Made by a program: the position numbers and the translations under genes. From contig DASVCR010000085.1 of NCBI GenBank assembly GCA_036381515.1, forward strand, positions 1 through 64,000: a stretch of 64,000 nt of DNA. Direction: 5' to 3'. Below are positions 28,882 through 37,623 of the stretch, piece by piece; the stretch's first letter is position 1, and every line of letters begins with the position of its first letter. This stretch comes from ZC4RG20 sp036381515. GTDB taxonomy: Bacteria; Pseudomonadota; Gammaproteobacteria; Steroidobacterales; Rariloculaceae. The notes under the pieces are model-generated. The model did not search any database. It was not told the DNA's origin and saw nothing but the letters and a program-made list of their open reading frames with translations.

Positions 28882-29181
28882 GATACTTTGCAGAGCTAAT
28901 TAAGGTTCCGATGCTTCGCGGAGCTCGTCGAGAGGCCGGCGCCGGCAACGGGCTGACGGCCGGGAACCCGGTCGGCTCCGGCGATCCTGTGCTCCGACTG
29001 ACCCCATTCCGAAAGACGACTCGGCGCGGATCCGTTCCCGATCGGGCTTCGTGCGGCGGGCAGCCCGGCACACGAAGACACGCGCCGGCGCGTCAATCAT
29101 CCGTCCGGGAACACTCCCGGTCAAACGGGACGCCCGGGGTCCGATGCCGTATCCTAGCCGCGTCGCCACCGCCTCCTGACG
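28882..29181. other. Divergent intergenic region, kinase and MerR genes
   Basis: These 300 bases separate the divergent kinase and MerR genes and should hold a promoter for each. The last part before the kinase start is more AT-rich (AATTAAGG). I see no convincing inverted repeat or small gene. Confidence 0.5.
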
Positions 29182-29952
29182 ATGAAGCAACTCACGATAG
29201 GCGAGCTCGCCAAGATGGCCGGCGTGTCGCGCTCGATGCTCCGCTACTACGAGGAGCAGGGGCTCCTCAAGCCGGCGGCGCGAACGTCCGCGGGGTACCG
29301 GCTGTACTCGCCGTCCGCGGCCGAGATCCTGCTCTTCATCCAGCGGGCGCAGCGGCTCGGCTTCTCGCTCGCGGACATCCAGGTCCTGATCGAGCGGCTC
29401 GGCGGCGACGGGCCGTTCGACGAGACCCTCGTCCAGCTCGCGGAGGAGCGCTATCTGCAGATCGAGCGCCAGCTCACCGACCTGCTGGTGCTGCGCCACG
29501 AGATGGCGGCGTTCCTGTCCGATCTCAATACCCGGATCGAGAGCGGCGCCGGCAGCGCCCGCGATCTCTATCAGCAGCTCGTGCGGCGCGTCTGCGGGCA
29601 CGAGCCGGGCACGACCCCGCCGAAGGAGGCGCTCGCGTGGCTGCTCGAGCGGACCGGCTGCGCGCTCGCGAGCCTCGACCGCGACGAGGTGCTCGGCGCG
29701 CTCGAGGGACGGCACATCCACATCTGGCGGGACGACGCGGGTTACCGGGTGCTCGTGCCGGGGCACGACCCGCGGCTCGAAGCCGCGCTCTCCGCGATCG
29801 CCCGCGTCGAGGCCGACTGCCACGCCCACGAGGCGCCGCGGCTCGAGCGCACCGACGAGGGCTACCTGTTCGTCGCCGAGGGCGACAAGGCGTTCCTGTT
29901 CGCGCAGTTCTTCCTCGATCTCGAGCACGCCGGCGGCCGCGCCGCGCCGTGA
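29182..29952 (+). CDS. MerR-family regulator with an extra C-terminal domain
   Basis: A 256-residue regulator. The winged helix (TIGELAKMAGVSRSMLRYYEEQGLL, in two parts) occupies residues 4-70 and a dimerisation helix about 85-120. The usual metal site of CadR/ZntR/PbrR (Cys near 77, 112 and 119) is absent. Instead a further 130 residues contain Cys138, Cys160, Cys213 and several His (CGH, HIH, CHAH), a possible metal or effector domain I do not recognise. The gene is upstream of a P-type ATPase and should act on the MerR-type promoter between them. Confidence 0.88.
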   Translation: MKQLTIGELAKMAGVSRSMLRYYEEQGLLKPAARTSAGYRLYSPSAAEILLFIQRAQRLGFSLADIQVLIERLGGDGPFDETLVQLAEERYLQIERQLTDLLVLRHEMAAFLSDLNTRIESGAGSARDLYQQLVRRVCGHEPGTTPPKEALAWLLERTGCALASLDRDEVLGALEGRHIHIWRDDAGYRVLVPGHDPRLEAALSAIARVEADCHAHEAPRLERTDEGYLFVAEGDKAFLFAQFFLDLEHAGGRAAP

Positions 29953-29979
29953 ACTCCCGCACACACCGGGTTTAAGCGC

Positions 29980-30011
29980 TTGACCTTCAAGCCCACTTGA
30001 AGGTCTACGCT
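29980..30011 (+). promoter_or_regulatory. MerR-type promoter of the P-type ATPase gene
   Basis: TTGACC (29980-29985) is a good -35. A perfect inverted repeat ACCTTCAAG-CCCA-CTTGAAGGT spans 29983-30004 and the -10 lies in CTACGCT (30005-30011), so spacing is 19-20 bases. This over-long spacer filled by a palindrome is the hallmark of promoters activated by DNA distortion by MerR proteins. Confidence 0.88.
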
Positions 30012-30049
30012 TGCCGCAAGCTTTCACGATACGAGGCCATTCGGAGGCA

Positions 30050-32305
30050 GTGTCCGCCGCGCCCGACACGATCGATCGACAGCACGCGTCCCAGCCGTTC
30101 CGCTACAAGGTCGGCGGCATGGACTGTGCGAGCTGCGCGAAAACCATCGAGCGCGGTCTCGCGGAGCTCGACGGCGTCGACGAGGTCCGCGTCAGCTTCA
30201 CGACGGAGACGATCGAGGGGTGCGGGACGGTCGCGGCCGAGGTCGTGCGCCAGCGGGTCGAGGCGCTCGGGTACCGGCTCGTCGACGACGTTCCGGCAGC
30301 ACGGGGCGACGAGCCCGGCGGCCTCGCGGGGTTCATGCGTTTCCTGTGGCGCGAGCCGCCGCTCAGGCTCGCGCTCGTGCTCGGCCTCGTCGTGCTCGCA
30401 ACGGCGCCGCTCGCGTTCGGTGCGGCGGCCGGCGCGGAGCGCTTCGTCGAGTTGCTGCACCTCGCGGTGATCGCAATCGCGGGCTTCCCGATCGCGCGCC
30501 GCGCGGCCACGTCCCTCTTCTACGCGCGGCGCATCACGATCGACCTCCTGATGACGACGGCCGCCGTCGGCGCGATCGCGATCGGCGAGACCGGCGAGGC
30601 GGTGACCGTCGTGCTGCTCTTCACGCTCGGCGAGGCGCTCGAGGCCTACAGCGCCGCGCGGGCCCGCGCGTCGCTCGGCAGCCTCCTCGCGCTCAAGCCG
30701 GCCGAGGCGACCGTGATCCGCGAGCACGACGGGCATCGGCACTATCGGACGGTCGCGGCCGCTGACCTCCGGCCCGGCGACCGCGTGCTCGTGAAGCCCG
30801 GCGAGCGGATTCCCGTGGACGGGCGCGTCGTCGCCGGCGCATCGTCCGTCGACCAGTCCGCGATCACCGGCGAAGCCGTGCCGGTCTCCGTGTCGGCCGA
30901 CGCCGAGGACGAGGTCTTCGCCGGCACGATCAACGGCGACGGCACGCTCGAGGTCGACGCCTCGCGCGCGGCCGAGGACTCGACGATCGCGCAGATCGCG
31001 CGGCTCGTCGAGCAGGCCCAGGCGCAACGCTCGCCGGCCGAGCGCTTCGTCGACCGGTTCGCGCAGTGGTATACGCCCGCCGTCGTCGCGCTCGCGGTCG
31101 CCGTCGCGGTCGTGCCGCCGCTCGCGTTCGGCGAGCCGTTCACGACGCCGGACGGCGAGACGCCCGGCTGGCTCTACCGCGGCCTCGCGCTCCTGATCGT
31201 CGCGTGCCCGTGCGCGCTGATCATCAGCATTCCGGTGACGGTGGTCAGCGCGCTGACGCGCCTTGCGAGCCTCGGCGTGCTCGTCCGCGGCGGCGCACGG
31301 CTCGACGAGCTCGCGCGCGCGAAGGTCTTCGCGTTCGACAAGACCGGCACGCTGACCCGGGGCCGGCCGACGGTGTCGGCGGTCCGCTCGCTCGACTGCG
31401 TGCAGGGCGGCGCGCATCGGACCCGCGACGGCGAGGACGCTGGCGAGTGCGCGCCGTGCGACGACTTGGTCGCGCTCGCCGCGTCCGTCGAGCGGGGCTC
31501 GGCGCACCCGTTCGCCCGCGCCGTCGTGCACGCCGCCGAGGAGCGGCGGGTCGTGCACCGCTACGGCCACGCATCCGACATCACGACGCACTCGGGGCGC
31601 GGCGTCAGTGGCACGCTGAACGGACGCCGCGTGACCGTCGGCCACACGGCGCTGTTCCGGCCGTCGCCGGACGTCGACGCGCTCGTCGCGGAGAGCGGCG
31701 CCGGCGCGAGCCTCATGCTCGTCGGAGAGGACGACGCCGTGCGCGGCTACATCACGGTCGAGGATCGGCCGCGCCCGACGACCGCGGCGGCGCTGAAGGC
31801 GCTCAAAGCCATCGACCGCGATTACCGCGTCGTGATGCTGACCGGCGACCGGCGCGGCGTCGCGGAGTCGCTCGGCGACGAGCTCGACAACATCGACGAG
31901 ATCCACGCGGAGCTCCTGCCCGAGCAGAAGCTCGAGACGGTGCGGCGGCTCGAGGCCGAGCACGGCGCGGTCGCGATGGTCGGCGACGGGATCAACGACA
32001 CGCCCGCGCTCGCGGCGGCACGCCTCGGCATCGCGATGGGCGGCGCGGGCTCGCACCAGGCGATGGAGATCGCGGACGTCGTGCTGATGCAGGACGATCT
32101 CGCGCGGCTGCCGCAGGCCGTGCGGATCAGCCGCAAGACCCGGCGCCTGATCCGCGAGAACATCGCGCTGAGCCTGGGCCTGAAGCTCGCGTTCCTAGCG
32201 CTCGCGATCCCCGGCCTCGCGACGCTCTGGATGGCCGTCCTCGCCGACGTCGGTGCGACGGTGCTCGTCACGCTGAACGGCATGCGGATGCTCCGCGCGA
32301 AGTAA
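30050..32305 (+). CDS. Heavy-metal P1B-type ATPase, Zn/Cd/Pb-like
   Basis: About 751 residues. It has an N-terminal heavy-metal domain (GMDCASC), a CPC motif in the sixth helix (ACPCALIISIPV), the phosphorylation site DKTGT, the HP locus (AHPFARA), TGD and GDGINDTPAL. The last helix reads ADVGATVLVTLN, with the Asp found in Zn/Cd/Pb exporters such as ZntA. It should export divalent metal from the cytoplasm. Start choice is uncertain: GTG 30050 has GGAGG only two bases upstream, while TTG 30011 lies in the -10 box. Expression should depend on the MerR protein upstream. Confidence 0.9.
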   Translation: MSAAPDTIDRQHASQPFRYKVGGMDCASCAKTIERGLAELDGVDEVRVSFTTETIEGCGTVAAEVVRQRVEALGYRLVDDVPAARGDEPGGLAGFMRFLWREPPLRLALVLGLVVLATAPLAFGAAAGAERFVELLHLAVIAIAGFPIARRAATSLFYARRITIDLLMTTAAVGAIAIGETGEAVTVVLLFTLGEALEAYSAARARASLGSLLALKPAEATVIREHDGHRHYRTVAAADLRPGDRVLVKPGERIPVDGRVVAGASSVDQSAITGEAVPVSVSADAEDEVFAGTINGDGTLEVDASRAAEDSTIAQIARLVEQAQAQRSPAERFVDRFAQWYTPAVVALAVAVAVVPPLAFGEPFTTPDGETPGWLYRGLALLIVACPCALIISIPVTVVSALTRLASLGVLVRGGARLDELARAKVFAFDKTGTLTRGRPTVSAVRSLDCVQGGAHRTRDGEDAGECAPCDDLVALAASVERGSAHPFARAVVHAAEERRVVHRYGHASDITTHSGRGVSGTLNGRRVTVGHTALFRPSPDVDALVAESGAGASLMLVGEDDAVRGYITVEDRPRPTTAAALKALKAIDRDYRVVMLTGDRRGVAESLGDELDNIDEIHAELLPEQKLETVRRLEAEHGAVAMVGDGINDTPALAAARLGIAMGGAGSHQAMEIADVVLMQDDLARLPQAVRISRKTRRLIRENIALSLGLKLAFLALAIPGLATLWMAVLADVGATVLVTLNGMRMLRAK

Positions 32306-32398
32306 GCCCCAAGCGCTCCGAGAACGACGGCCGAAATCCCGAAAGCGAGCGACGGAACCGGGCTCGCCTCCGTGCACGATGCCAACGCGCCGGGCACC

Positions 32399-32422
32399 GA
32401 AAATGGTGTCTGACACGAATTC
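32399..32422. repeat. Dispersed GTGTCTGACAC repeat, single copy
   Basis: The element contains AAAATGGTGTCTGACACGA, matching the core seen at 669 and 63374. Here there is only one copy, without a facing inverted arm. It lies in the 170-base gap between the P-type ATPase and the FAH gene. Confidence 0.7.
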
Positions 32423-32475
32423 TCGGCCCGGAGTAGACTCCGAGGACGGGACGAGCCGCGTGAGGGGGTGCATCC

Positions 32476-33630
32476 ATGCGAGTCAACGAGGTTCTCGTCG
32501 GGGGACTCTTGTCGGTCCTTGCCGTGTGGCCGGCCGCCGCGCAGACCACGGGCGGCGAGGCGGTCGCCGAGCCGTTCAAGCTCGGCACGTTCGAGATCGA
32601 CGGCCGGCCCGAGGTCGGCATCGTGCTGCGCGACAGGTTCGTCGTCGAGCTCGACGAGGCGAACGCCGCGCTCGAGCTCGATCCCGTCTACGTCGAGATT
32701 CCGATGCCGGACGACATGCTCGGGCTCATCGGCCGCTACGAGTACGGGATGAAGCGCAGGCTCTACGAGATCGTCGATCACGTCGTCGAGTCCGGCGCGC
32801 TCGACGGCCCGAGCCGGCCCGCCTACGTGCACGACGTCGACGCGCTCCGCACGCTGCCGCCGATCATGTATCCCGGCAAGATCCTGAACGCGGCAGTGAA
32901 CTTCTACTCGCACGTGAACGAGACCGGCACGCCCGAGGAGATCGCCGAGGCGCGGCGGCAGCGGCGCGAGAACCGCGGCGTGCCGTACCTGTTCCTGAAG
33001 CCGAGCCGAGGCGCGGTGGTCGGCCACGGCGGCACGGTCAAGATCCCGTACGGCCGCGACCGCACCGACTGGGAGATCGAGCTCGCGACGGTGATCGGCC
33101 GCCCGGCGAAGTACGTGTCCGCGGCCGACGCCGAAGACTACATCTTCGGCTACATGATCTCGCTCGACATCTCGGACCGCGGCGGCCGGCCGCCCGGCGG
33201 CGCGCCGTTCACGACGGACTGGTTCGTCGGCAAGGGCCACGACACGTTCGCGCCGCAGGGGCCGTGGATCGTGCCGAAGGAGTTCTACGGCGATCCGATG
33301 GAGCGGCTGCATCAGACGCTGACCGTCGACGGCGTGCTGATGCAGGAGGCGCGCGCCGGCGACATGATCCATTCGCTCTACGAGCTGGTCGAGTACGCGT
33401 CGTCGATCATCACGCTGTTCCCCGGCGACGTGATCAACAACGGCACGTCGGGCGGCGTCGGCATGGGCACGGCCGTGCGCGGCGAGCAGCGGTTCCTTCG
33501 GCCCGGCGAGACGATCACCGCGACGATCGAAGGCATCGGCACGCTCGAGGTGTCGGTCGTCGCCGAGGAGCGGCCGCCGCAGGGGACGGGATCGCAGCTG
33601 CCGCCGGTCGAGTCGTACCGCGGCCGGTAG
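32476..33630 (+). CDS. Exported fumarylacetoacetate hydrolase-family protein
   Basis: A 384-residue FAH-fold protein. The catalytic core is visible: PGKILNAAVNFYSH, the metal-binding DWEIELATVIG (two Glu) and ISLDISDRGG (Asp), then a GDVINNGTSGGVGMG loop. Family members hydrolyse or decarboxylate keto acids. The unusual point is a Sec signal peptide, residues 1-23 (LVGGLLSVLAVWPAAAQ), so this copy should work in the periplasm. Start ATG 32476 is required to include that peptide. No partner gene is adjacent. Confidence 0.87.
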   Translation: MRVNEVLVGGLLSVLAVWPAAAQTTGGEAVAEPFKLGTFEIDGRPEVGIVLRDRFVVELDEANAALELDPVYVEIPMPDDMLGLIGRYEYGMKRRLYEIVDHVVESGALDGPSRPAYVHDVDALRTLPPIMYPGKILNAAVNFYSHVNETGTPEEIAEARRQRRENRGVPYLFLKPSRGAVVGHGGTVKIPYGRDRTDWEIELATVIGRPAKYVSAADAEDYIFGYMISLDISDRGGRPPGGAPFTTDWFVGKGHDTFAPQGPWIVPKEFYGDPMERLHQTLTVDGVLMQEARAGDMIHSLYELVEYASSIITLFPGDVINNGTSGGVGMGTAVRGEQRFLRPGETITATIEGIGTLEVSVVAEERPPQGTGSQLPPVESYRGR

Positions 33631-33734
33631 CGTCGGGCCGAGCGGGCAGCCGGGGGCCGAGCGGGCCACGGGATCGACGTGCCGAGCGCGCGCGGGCTCG
33701 ACCCGGCCCCGCTCCGTCCGCCCCGCCTGCCCGC

Positions 33735-33805
33735 GGTATTTGCCTGTTCCGCCGGGCCGAGGTATTTGCGCGTCCCGCCGGGCCGGGTATTTGCGCGTCC
33801 CGAAG
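33735..33805. repeat. Three tandem 25-26 base repeats
   Basis: GGTATTTGC occurs at 33735, 33761 and 33786, each followed by a CGTCCCG or TGTTCCG and CCGGGCCG segment. The units are therefore 25-26 bases in direct orientation. They lie in the 242-base gap between FAH and the solenoid gene, just upstream of the latter's likely promoter. Confidence 0.8.
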
Positions 33806-33872
33806 CTTCGCATTCACAAGAGCAGCCGTTTCTGCTACAAGCTAGGACAGACCCCGAGTCCGGAATACGACC

Positions 33873-36083
33873 ATGCGCGTCGCACCTCTCGCGATCGGCG
33901 CGGTCGCCGGCGCGATCGTCGGCAGCGCCGCCACGTACGTCATGTTGGGAACGAGCACGGAGGCGGGCGCGCCGAGCGGCTCGGGGCTGACGGCCCTGAC
34001 GACGCCATCGCCCGCCGCCGCCCCTCCGCCGCGCGCGACGCCCGACACGGTGCCCGCGCCGTTGCCCACTGCGGAACGACTCGCGGTCTACGCCTACACG
34101 AGCGAGAGCACCGAGCCGGAGGAGCTCGAGTACCTGATCCAGCGCACGGCCGCGCTGCCGGCTTCGCATCGGCGCACGTTCGAGCTCGACGCGCTGCTGC
34201 TGCGCCTCGCGGAGATCGACCCGCAGCGCGCCGTGCGTTTCGCGCGCACGCTGCGGCTCGAGACCGAACGCCTCGTGCCGCTCTTCCAGTGGTGGGCCGA
34301 GCGCGATGCCGATGCGGCCCTCGCGGAGATACGCCGCTTCGACAATGCTGGGGCCGTGCGCGAGATCGCGCTCGCGCTGCTCGACGTGCTCGGCGACGAC
34401 GAGCGCGGGCTCTCGCGGATCGAGGCCGTGCTCTCCCCGGCACAGATTCCGGCATTCCGTCAGGATGCGGCGGTGCGACTGGCCGCGCGAGATCCGGTTC
34501 GCGCGCTGCGGCGCGCGCTCGCGTTGGGCGACTCGGCGTCGCGGTTACGTGCCGTGTCCCGGATCGCCTTTGAATGGGCGCAGCAGGACCCGGCCGCCGC
34601 GCTCGCGCTGGTAGACACGATCACGGACGAATCGCTGCGCCGCAATTACCGCTTGAACGTGCTGTCCGAGTGGGCGCGGATCGATCCGGACGCCGTCTTC
34701 GAGCACGTTCGCGCCAGCCTGGACGCCGTCGCCGACCCGAACGAGCTCTTCTCTATCTTGTCGGCACTCGCGCCGGCGGACCCGTACGCCGTGCTCGAGC
34801 TCGCCGACGGTCTGACCGGCGATGCGCGCCGGTTAGCGGAGCAAACCGCCCTCGGGTTGATCGCCGAGCGCGATCCGTACGCAGCGATCGCGAAGCTCGA
34901 CGCGATGCCGAGGAACCGCGATCGCGATCAGCTTCTCTCGCTGATCGCGCAAGCGTTCGCACGGCAGGACCCGGACGGCGCGCTCGAGTGGGCAAGGTCG
35001 CTGCGGCCCCGACCGTCGGCGAACGTGCTGATGTCCGTGATCAACGGGATCGCGGCGGTCGATCCTGAGCGCGCCGTCGACCTCATGCTCGATGGGGACC
35101 TTGGTGCATCGCGGCTGCCGATGCTGCCCGGGCTGCTGATGTCGAACAGGTTAGCCGGACAGGACTCGGCGCGAATCGCCGCGATCGCCGATCGCCTCGC
35201 CGCGAGCAACGGCGCCAACGCGGTCAACCAGCTCGGACCGCTGATGTTCAGCTGGGCGCGGACCGACCCGGACGCGGCGCTCGAATGGCTCATTCGGAAC
35301 GCCGAGCGCGCAGGACGGCCGGCGCTCACGCAGCTTGCGTCCCAGCTCGCGGCGGACGACCCGTTGACCGCCGCCGGCGTGATGAACCGTCTACCGCCTG
35401 ACCTTCAGGGCGATTGGCTGCAGAGCGTCGCGGCCGGATACGCGCAGTACGACCCCGAGGCGGCGGCCACGTGGATTCTGCAATACCAGGGCCGGCCCGG
35501 TTTTACCGAAGGCCTTGCGGCGATCGCGCCGGCGCTTGCCCAGGTCGATCCGCGTGCGGCCGCGCGCATGGTCGATCGAATCGACGGCCCGCTCGCGACG
35601 TTCACCGTTACCCAGGTGGCGGCCGCGTGGGCCGTGAGCGATCCCGTCGCGGCCGCCGATTGGGCGATGCAGCTCGACGATTCGATGCGCTTGAACGCGT
35701 TGAACAGCGTCGTCGGCAATTGGGCCAATCAGGACCTGGACGGCGCACGGCGCTGGGTGCTCGGCCAGCCCCGAGGCGACGTTCGCGATCAGGCGCTGCA
35801 ACGGCTGTTGTCGATGACGACCGTGCGGGATGGTGAGATCGACCGGCAACTGCTCGATGCGTTCAGCAGCGATGCGATGCGTCAAAACGCGGTGGTGAGC
35901 GCCGCGGCGACGCTCGGCGGGCGCGACCGTGACGCGGCAAGGCGCCTCGTCGATCGGTACGTCACGAACCCGCAGATGCGGCAGCAGGCTTACAGGATGA
36001 TCGAACGGGGAGAGAGCATCTCTGTGATCAACCGGTCCGGAGCGGGCATCTCCGTCGTGTCCCCGGGAATCCTCATTCGCTGA
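33873..36083 (+). CDS. Membrane-anchored alpha-helical repeat protein
   Basis: A 736-residue protein with an N-terminal helix (residues 5-27) that anchors or exports it, a Pro/Ala linker to about residue 65, and then about 18 degenerate repeats of roughly 33-36 residues with the pattern WAxxDPxAAxxW (examples FEWAQQDPAAALAL, FSWARTDPDAALEWL, AWAVSDPVAAADWAM). This should fold as a helical solenoid for protein binding. I know no named family. Codon use is like its neighbours. The 3' end overlaps the convergent FAD-oxidase gene by 11 bases. Confidence 0.82.
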   Translation: MRVAPLAIGAVAGAIVGSAATYVMLGTSTEAGAPSGSGLTALTTPSPAAAPPPRATPDTVPAPLPTAERLAVYAYTSESTEPEELEYLIQRTAALPASHRRTFELDALLLRLAEIDPQRAVRFARTLRLETERLVPLFQWWAERDADAALAEIRRFDNAGAVREIALALLDVLGDDERGLSRIEAVLSPAQIPAFRQDAAVRLAARDPVRALRRALALGDSASRLRAVSRIAFEWAQQDPAAALALVDTITDESLRRNYRLNVLSEWARIDPDAVFEHVRASLDAVADPNELFSILSALAPADPYAVLELADGLTGDARRLAEQTALGLIAERDPYAAIAKLDAMPRNRDRDQLLSLIAQAFARQDPDGALEWARSLRPRPSANVLMSVINGIAAVDPERAVDLMLDGDLGASRLPMLPGLLMSNRLAGQDSARIAAIADRLAASNGANAVNQLGPLMFSWARTDPDAALEWLIRNAERAGRPALTQLASQLAADDPLTAAGVMNRLPPDLQGDWLQSVAAGYAQYDPEAAATWILQYQGRPGFTEGLAAIAPALAQVDPRAAARMVDRIDGPLATFTVTQVAAAWAVSDPVAAADWAMQLDDSMRLNALNSVVGNWANQDLDGARRWVLGQPRGDVRDQALQRLLSMTTVRDGEIDRQLLDAFSSDAMRQNAVVSAAATLGGRDRDAARRLVDRYVTNPQMRQQAYRMIERGESISVINRSGAGISVVSPGILIR

Positions 36084-37554
36084 GCCTCGCCGTCCCGGCA
36101 CCTGCTGCGCCGCGCAGCACCTTTCCGGGATTCATGATGCCCTTCGGATCGAGCGCACGCTTCATCGCACGCATCACCGCGAGCGCCTCCGGCGAGCGGT
36201 AGCGCTCGAGCTCGGCCGCCTTCAGCACGCCGACCCCGTGCTCCGCGCTGAAGCTGCCGCCGAGCCGCGCCGCGAGGTCGTGCACGGCGCGGGAGAGCGA
36301 CTCGGCCGAGCGCTCGCGAAAATGCTCGATCGTCGAGCCCTGCGGCGGCAACAGGTTGTAGTGCAGATTGCCGTCGCCGATGTGCCCGTAGACGGAGAGG
36401 CGATGCGGCGCGATCCGCGCGAGCTCGGCCGCGGCGAGCTCGAGGAACCGCGGCACGTCGGAGATCCCCACGGAGACGTCGTGCTTCACGGAGCCCTCGA
36501 CGCGCTCTGCCTCCGGCACGCGCTCGCGCAGAGTCCACAGCGCCTCGCGCTGGGGGCCGGACTCCGCAATCACGCCGTCGATCACCTCGCCCGCCTCGAT
36601 GCCGCCGGTCAGGATCCGCTCGAGCGCGTCCCGAAGCGTGCCGTCCGCGTCGCTCGACGCGAGCTCGAGCAGCAGGTAATGCGGATGCGCCGCGTCGAGC
36701 GGATCGCGCGCGTCCGCGACGTGCCTCAGCACGATCTCCAGCGACGCGCGGGACACGTATTCCGCGGAGACGACTCGATCGCCGCTGTCGCGGCGCGCCC
36801 GCGCGAGCAGCGCGCACGCTGCGGCCGGACTCGAGACGGCGACCCATGCGGTCTCGCGCGCCGTCGGCAATGGGAAGAGCTTCAGCACGGCGGCCGTGAC
36901 GAGCCCGAGCGTCCCCTCCGCGCCGACGAAGAGCGACTTCAGGTCGTAGCCCGTGTTGTCTTTCCGAAGCCCCTTGAGCTCCGAGAGCACCTTGCCGTTC
37001 GGCAGCACGACCTCGAGCCCGAGCACGAGGTCGCGCATCGTGCCGTAGCGCAGCACCGCGAGCCCGCCCGCGTTCGTCGACACGTTCCCGCCGATCTGGC
37101 ACGAGCCTTCCGAGCCCATGCTGAGCGGGAACAGAAGGCCGTGCTCCGCGGCCGCGGCCTGCGCATCCGCGAGCACGACGCCCGCCTCCGCGGTCAGCGT
37201 GAAGCCGACGGTGTCGACGTCACGGATGCGGCGAAGCCGCGACGTCGACACGAGCACATGGCGCTCGGCGTCGAACGGCGTTGCCCCGCCGCAGTAGCCC
37301 GTGTTGCCGCCCTGCGGCACGACACCGAGACCGGCCTCGTGGCAGATCGCGAGGACCCGCGCGCATTCGTCGACGGACGCGGGCTGCACGATCAGCGCGG
37401 CCTCGCCGCGGTACAGGCGCCGCTCGTCGACGAGATAACGCTCGACGTCGGCGCCGGACACGACGCCGGACGGCCCGACGACGTCGGCGATGGCTTCGAG
37501 TGCGCGCGTTCGGTCCAGGGGATCGGCTCCTGTTGCGGGCGCATTATCGCGCAA
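36073..37554 (-). CDS. FAD-linked D-2-hydroxyacid dehydrogenase (GlcD/D2HGDH-like)
   Basis: A 493-residue flavoprotein with a PCMH FAD-binding domain (VVPQGGNTGYCGGATP, MGSEGSCQIGGNVSTNAGG) and a C-terminal FAD-oxidase domain containing SVYGHIGDGNLHYN and AEHGVGVLK. These motifs match D-2-hydroxyglutarate/D-lactate dehydrogenases of the DLD family, which pass electrons to quinone or ETF. The substrate cannot be decided. ATG 37554 gives a typical family N-terminus. It is divergent from the MFS gene. Confidence 0.88.
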   Translation of the reverse strand: MRDNAPATGADPLDRTRALEAIADVVGPSGVVSGADVERYLVDERRLYRGEAALIVQPASVDECARVLAICHEAGLGVVPQGGNTGYCGGATPFDAERHVLVSTSRLRRIRDVDTVGFTLTAEAGVVLADAQAAAAEHGLLFPLSMGSEGSCQIGGNVSTNAGGLAVLRYGTMRDLVLGLEVVLPNGKVLSELKGLRKDNTGYDLKSLFVGAEGTLGLVTAAVLKLFPLPTARETAWVAVSSPAAACALLARARRDSGDRVVSAEYVSRASLEIVLRHVADARDPLDAAHPHYLLLELASSDADGTLRDALERILTGGIEAGEVIDGVIAESGPQREALWTLRERVPEAERVEGSVKHDVSVGISDVPRFLELAAAELARIAPHRLSVYGHIGDGNLHYNLLPPQGSTIEHFRERSAESLSRAVHDLAARLGGSFSAEHGVGVLKAAELERYRSPEALAVMRAMKRALDPKGIMNPGKVLRGAAGAGTARLSE

Positions 37555-37623
37555 GCCAATCTACGCTGTGTGACGCGCGGCCGTGAATGGAATCGATCCG
37601 GCGACGAGCGAGGACGCACCGGC

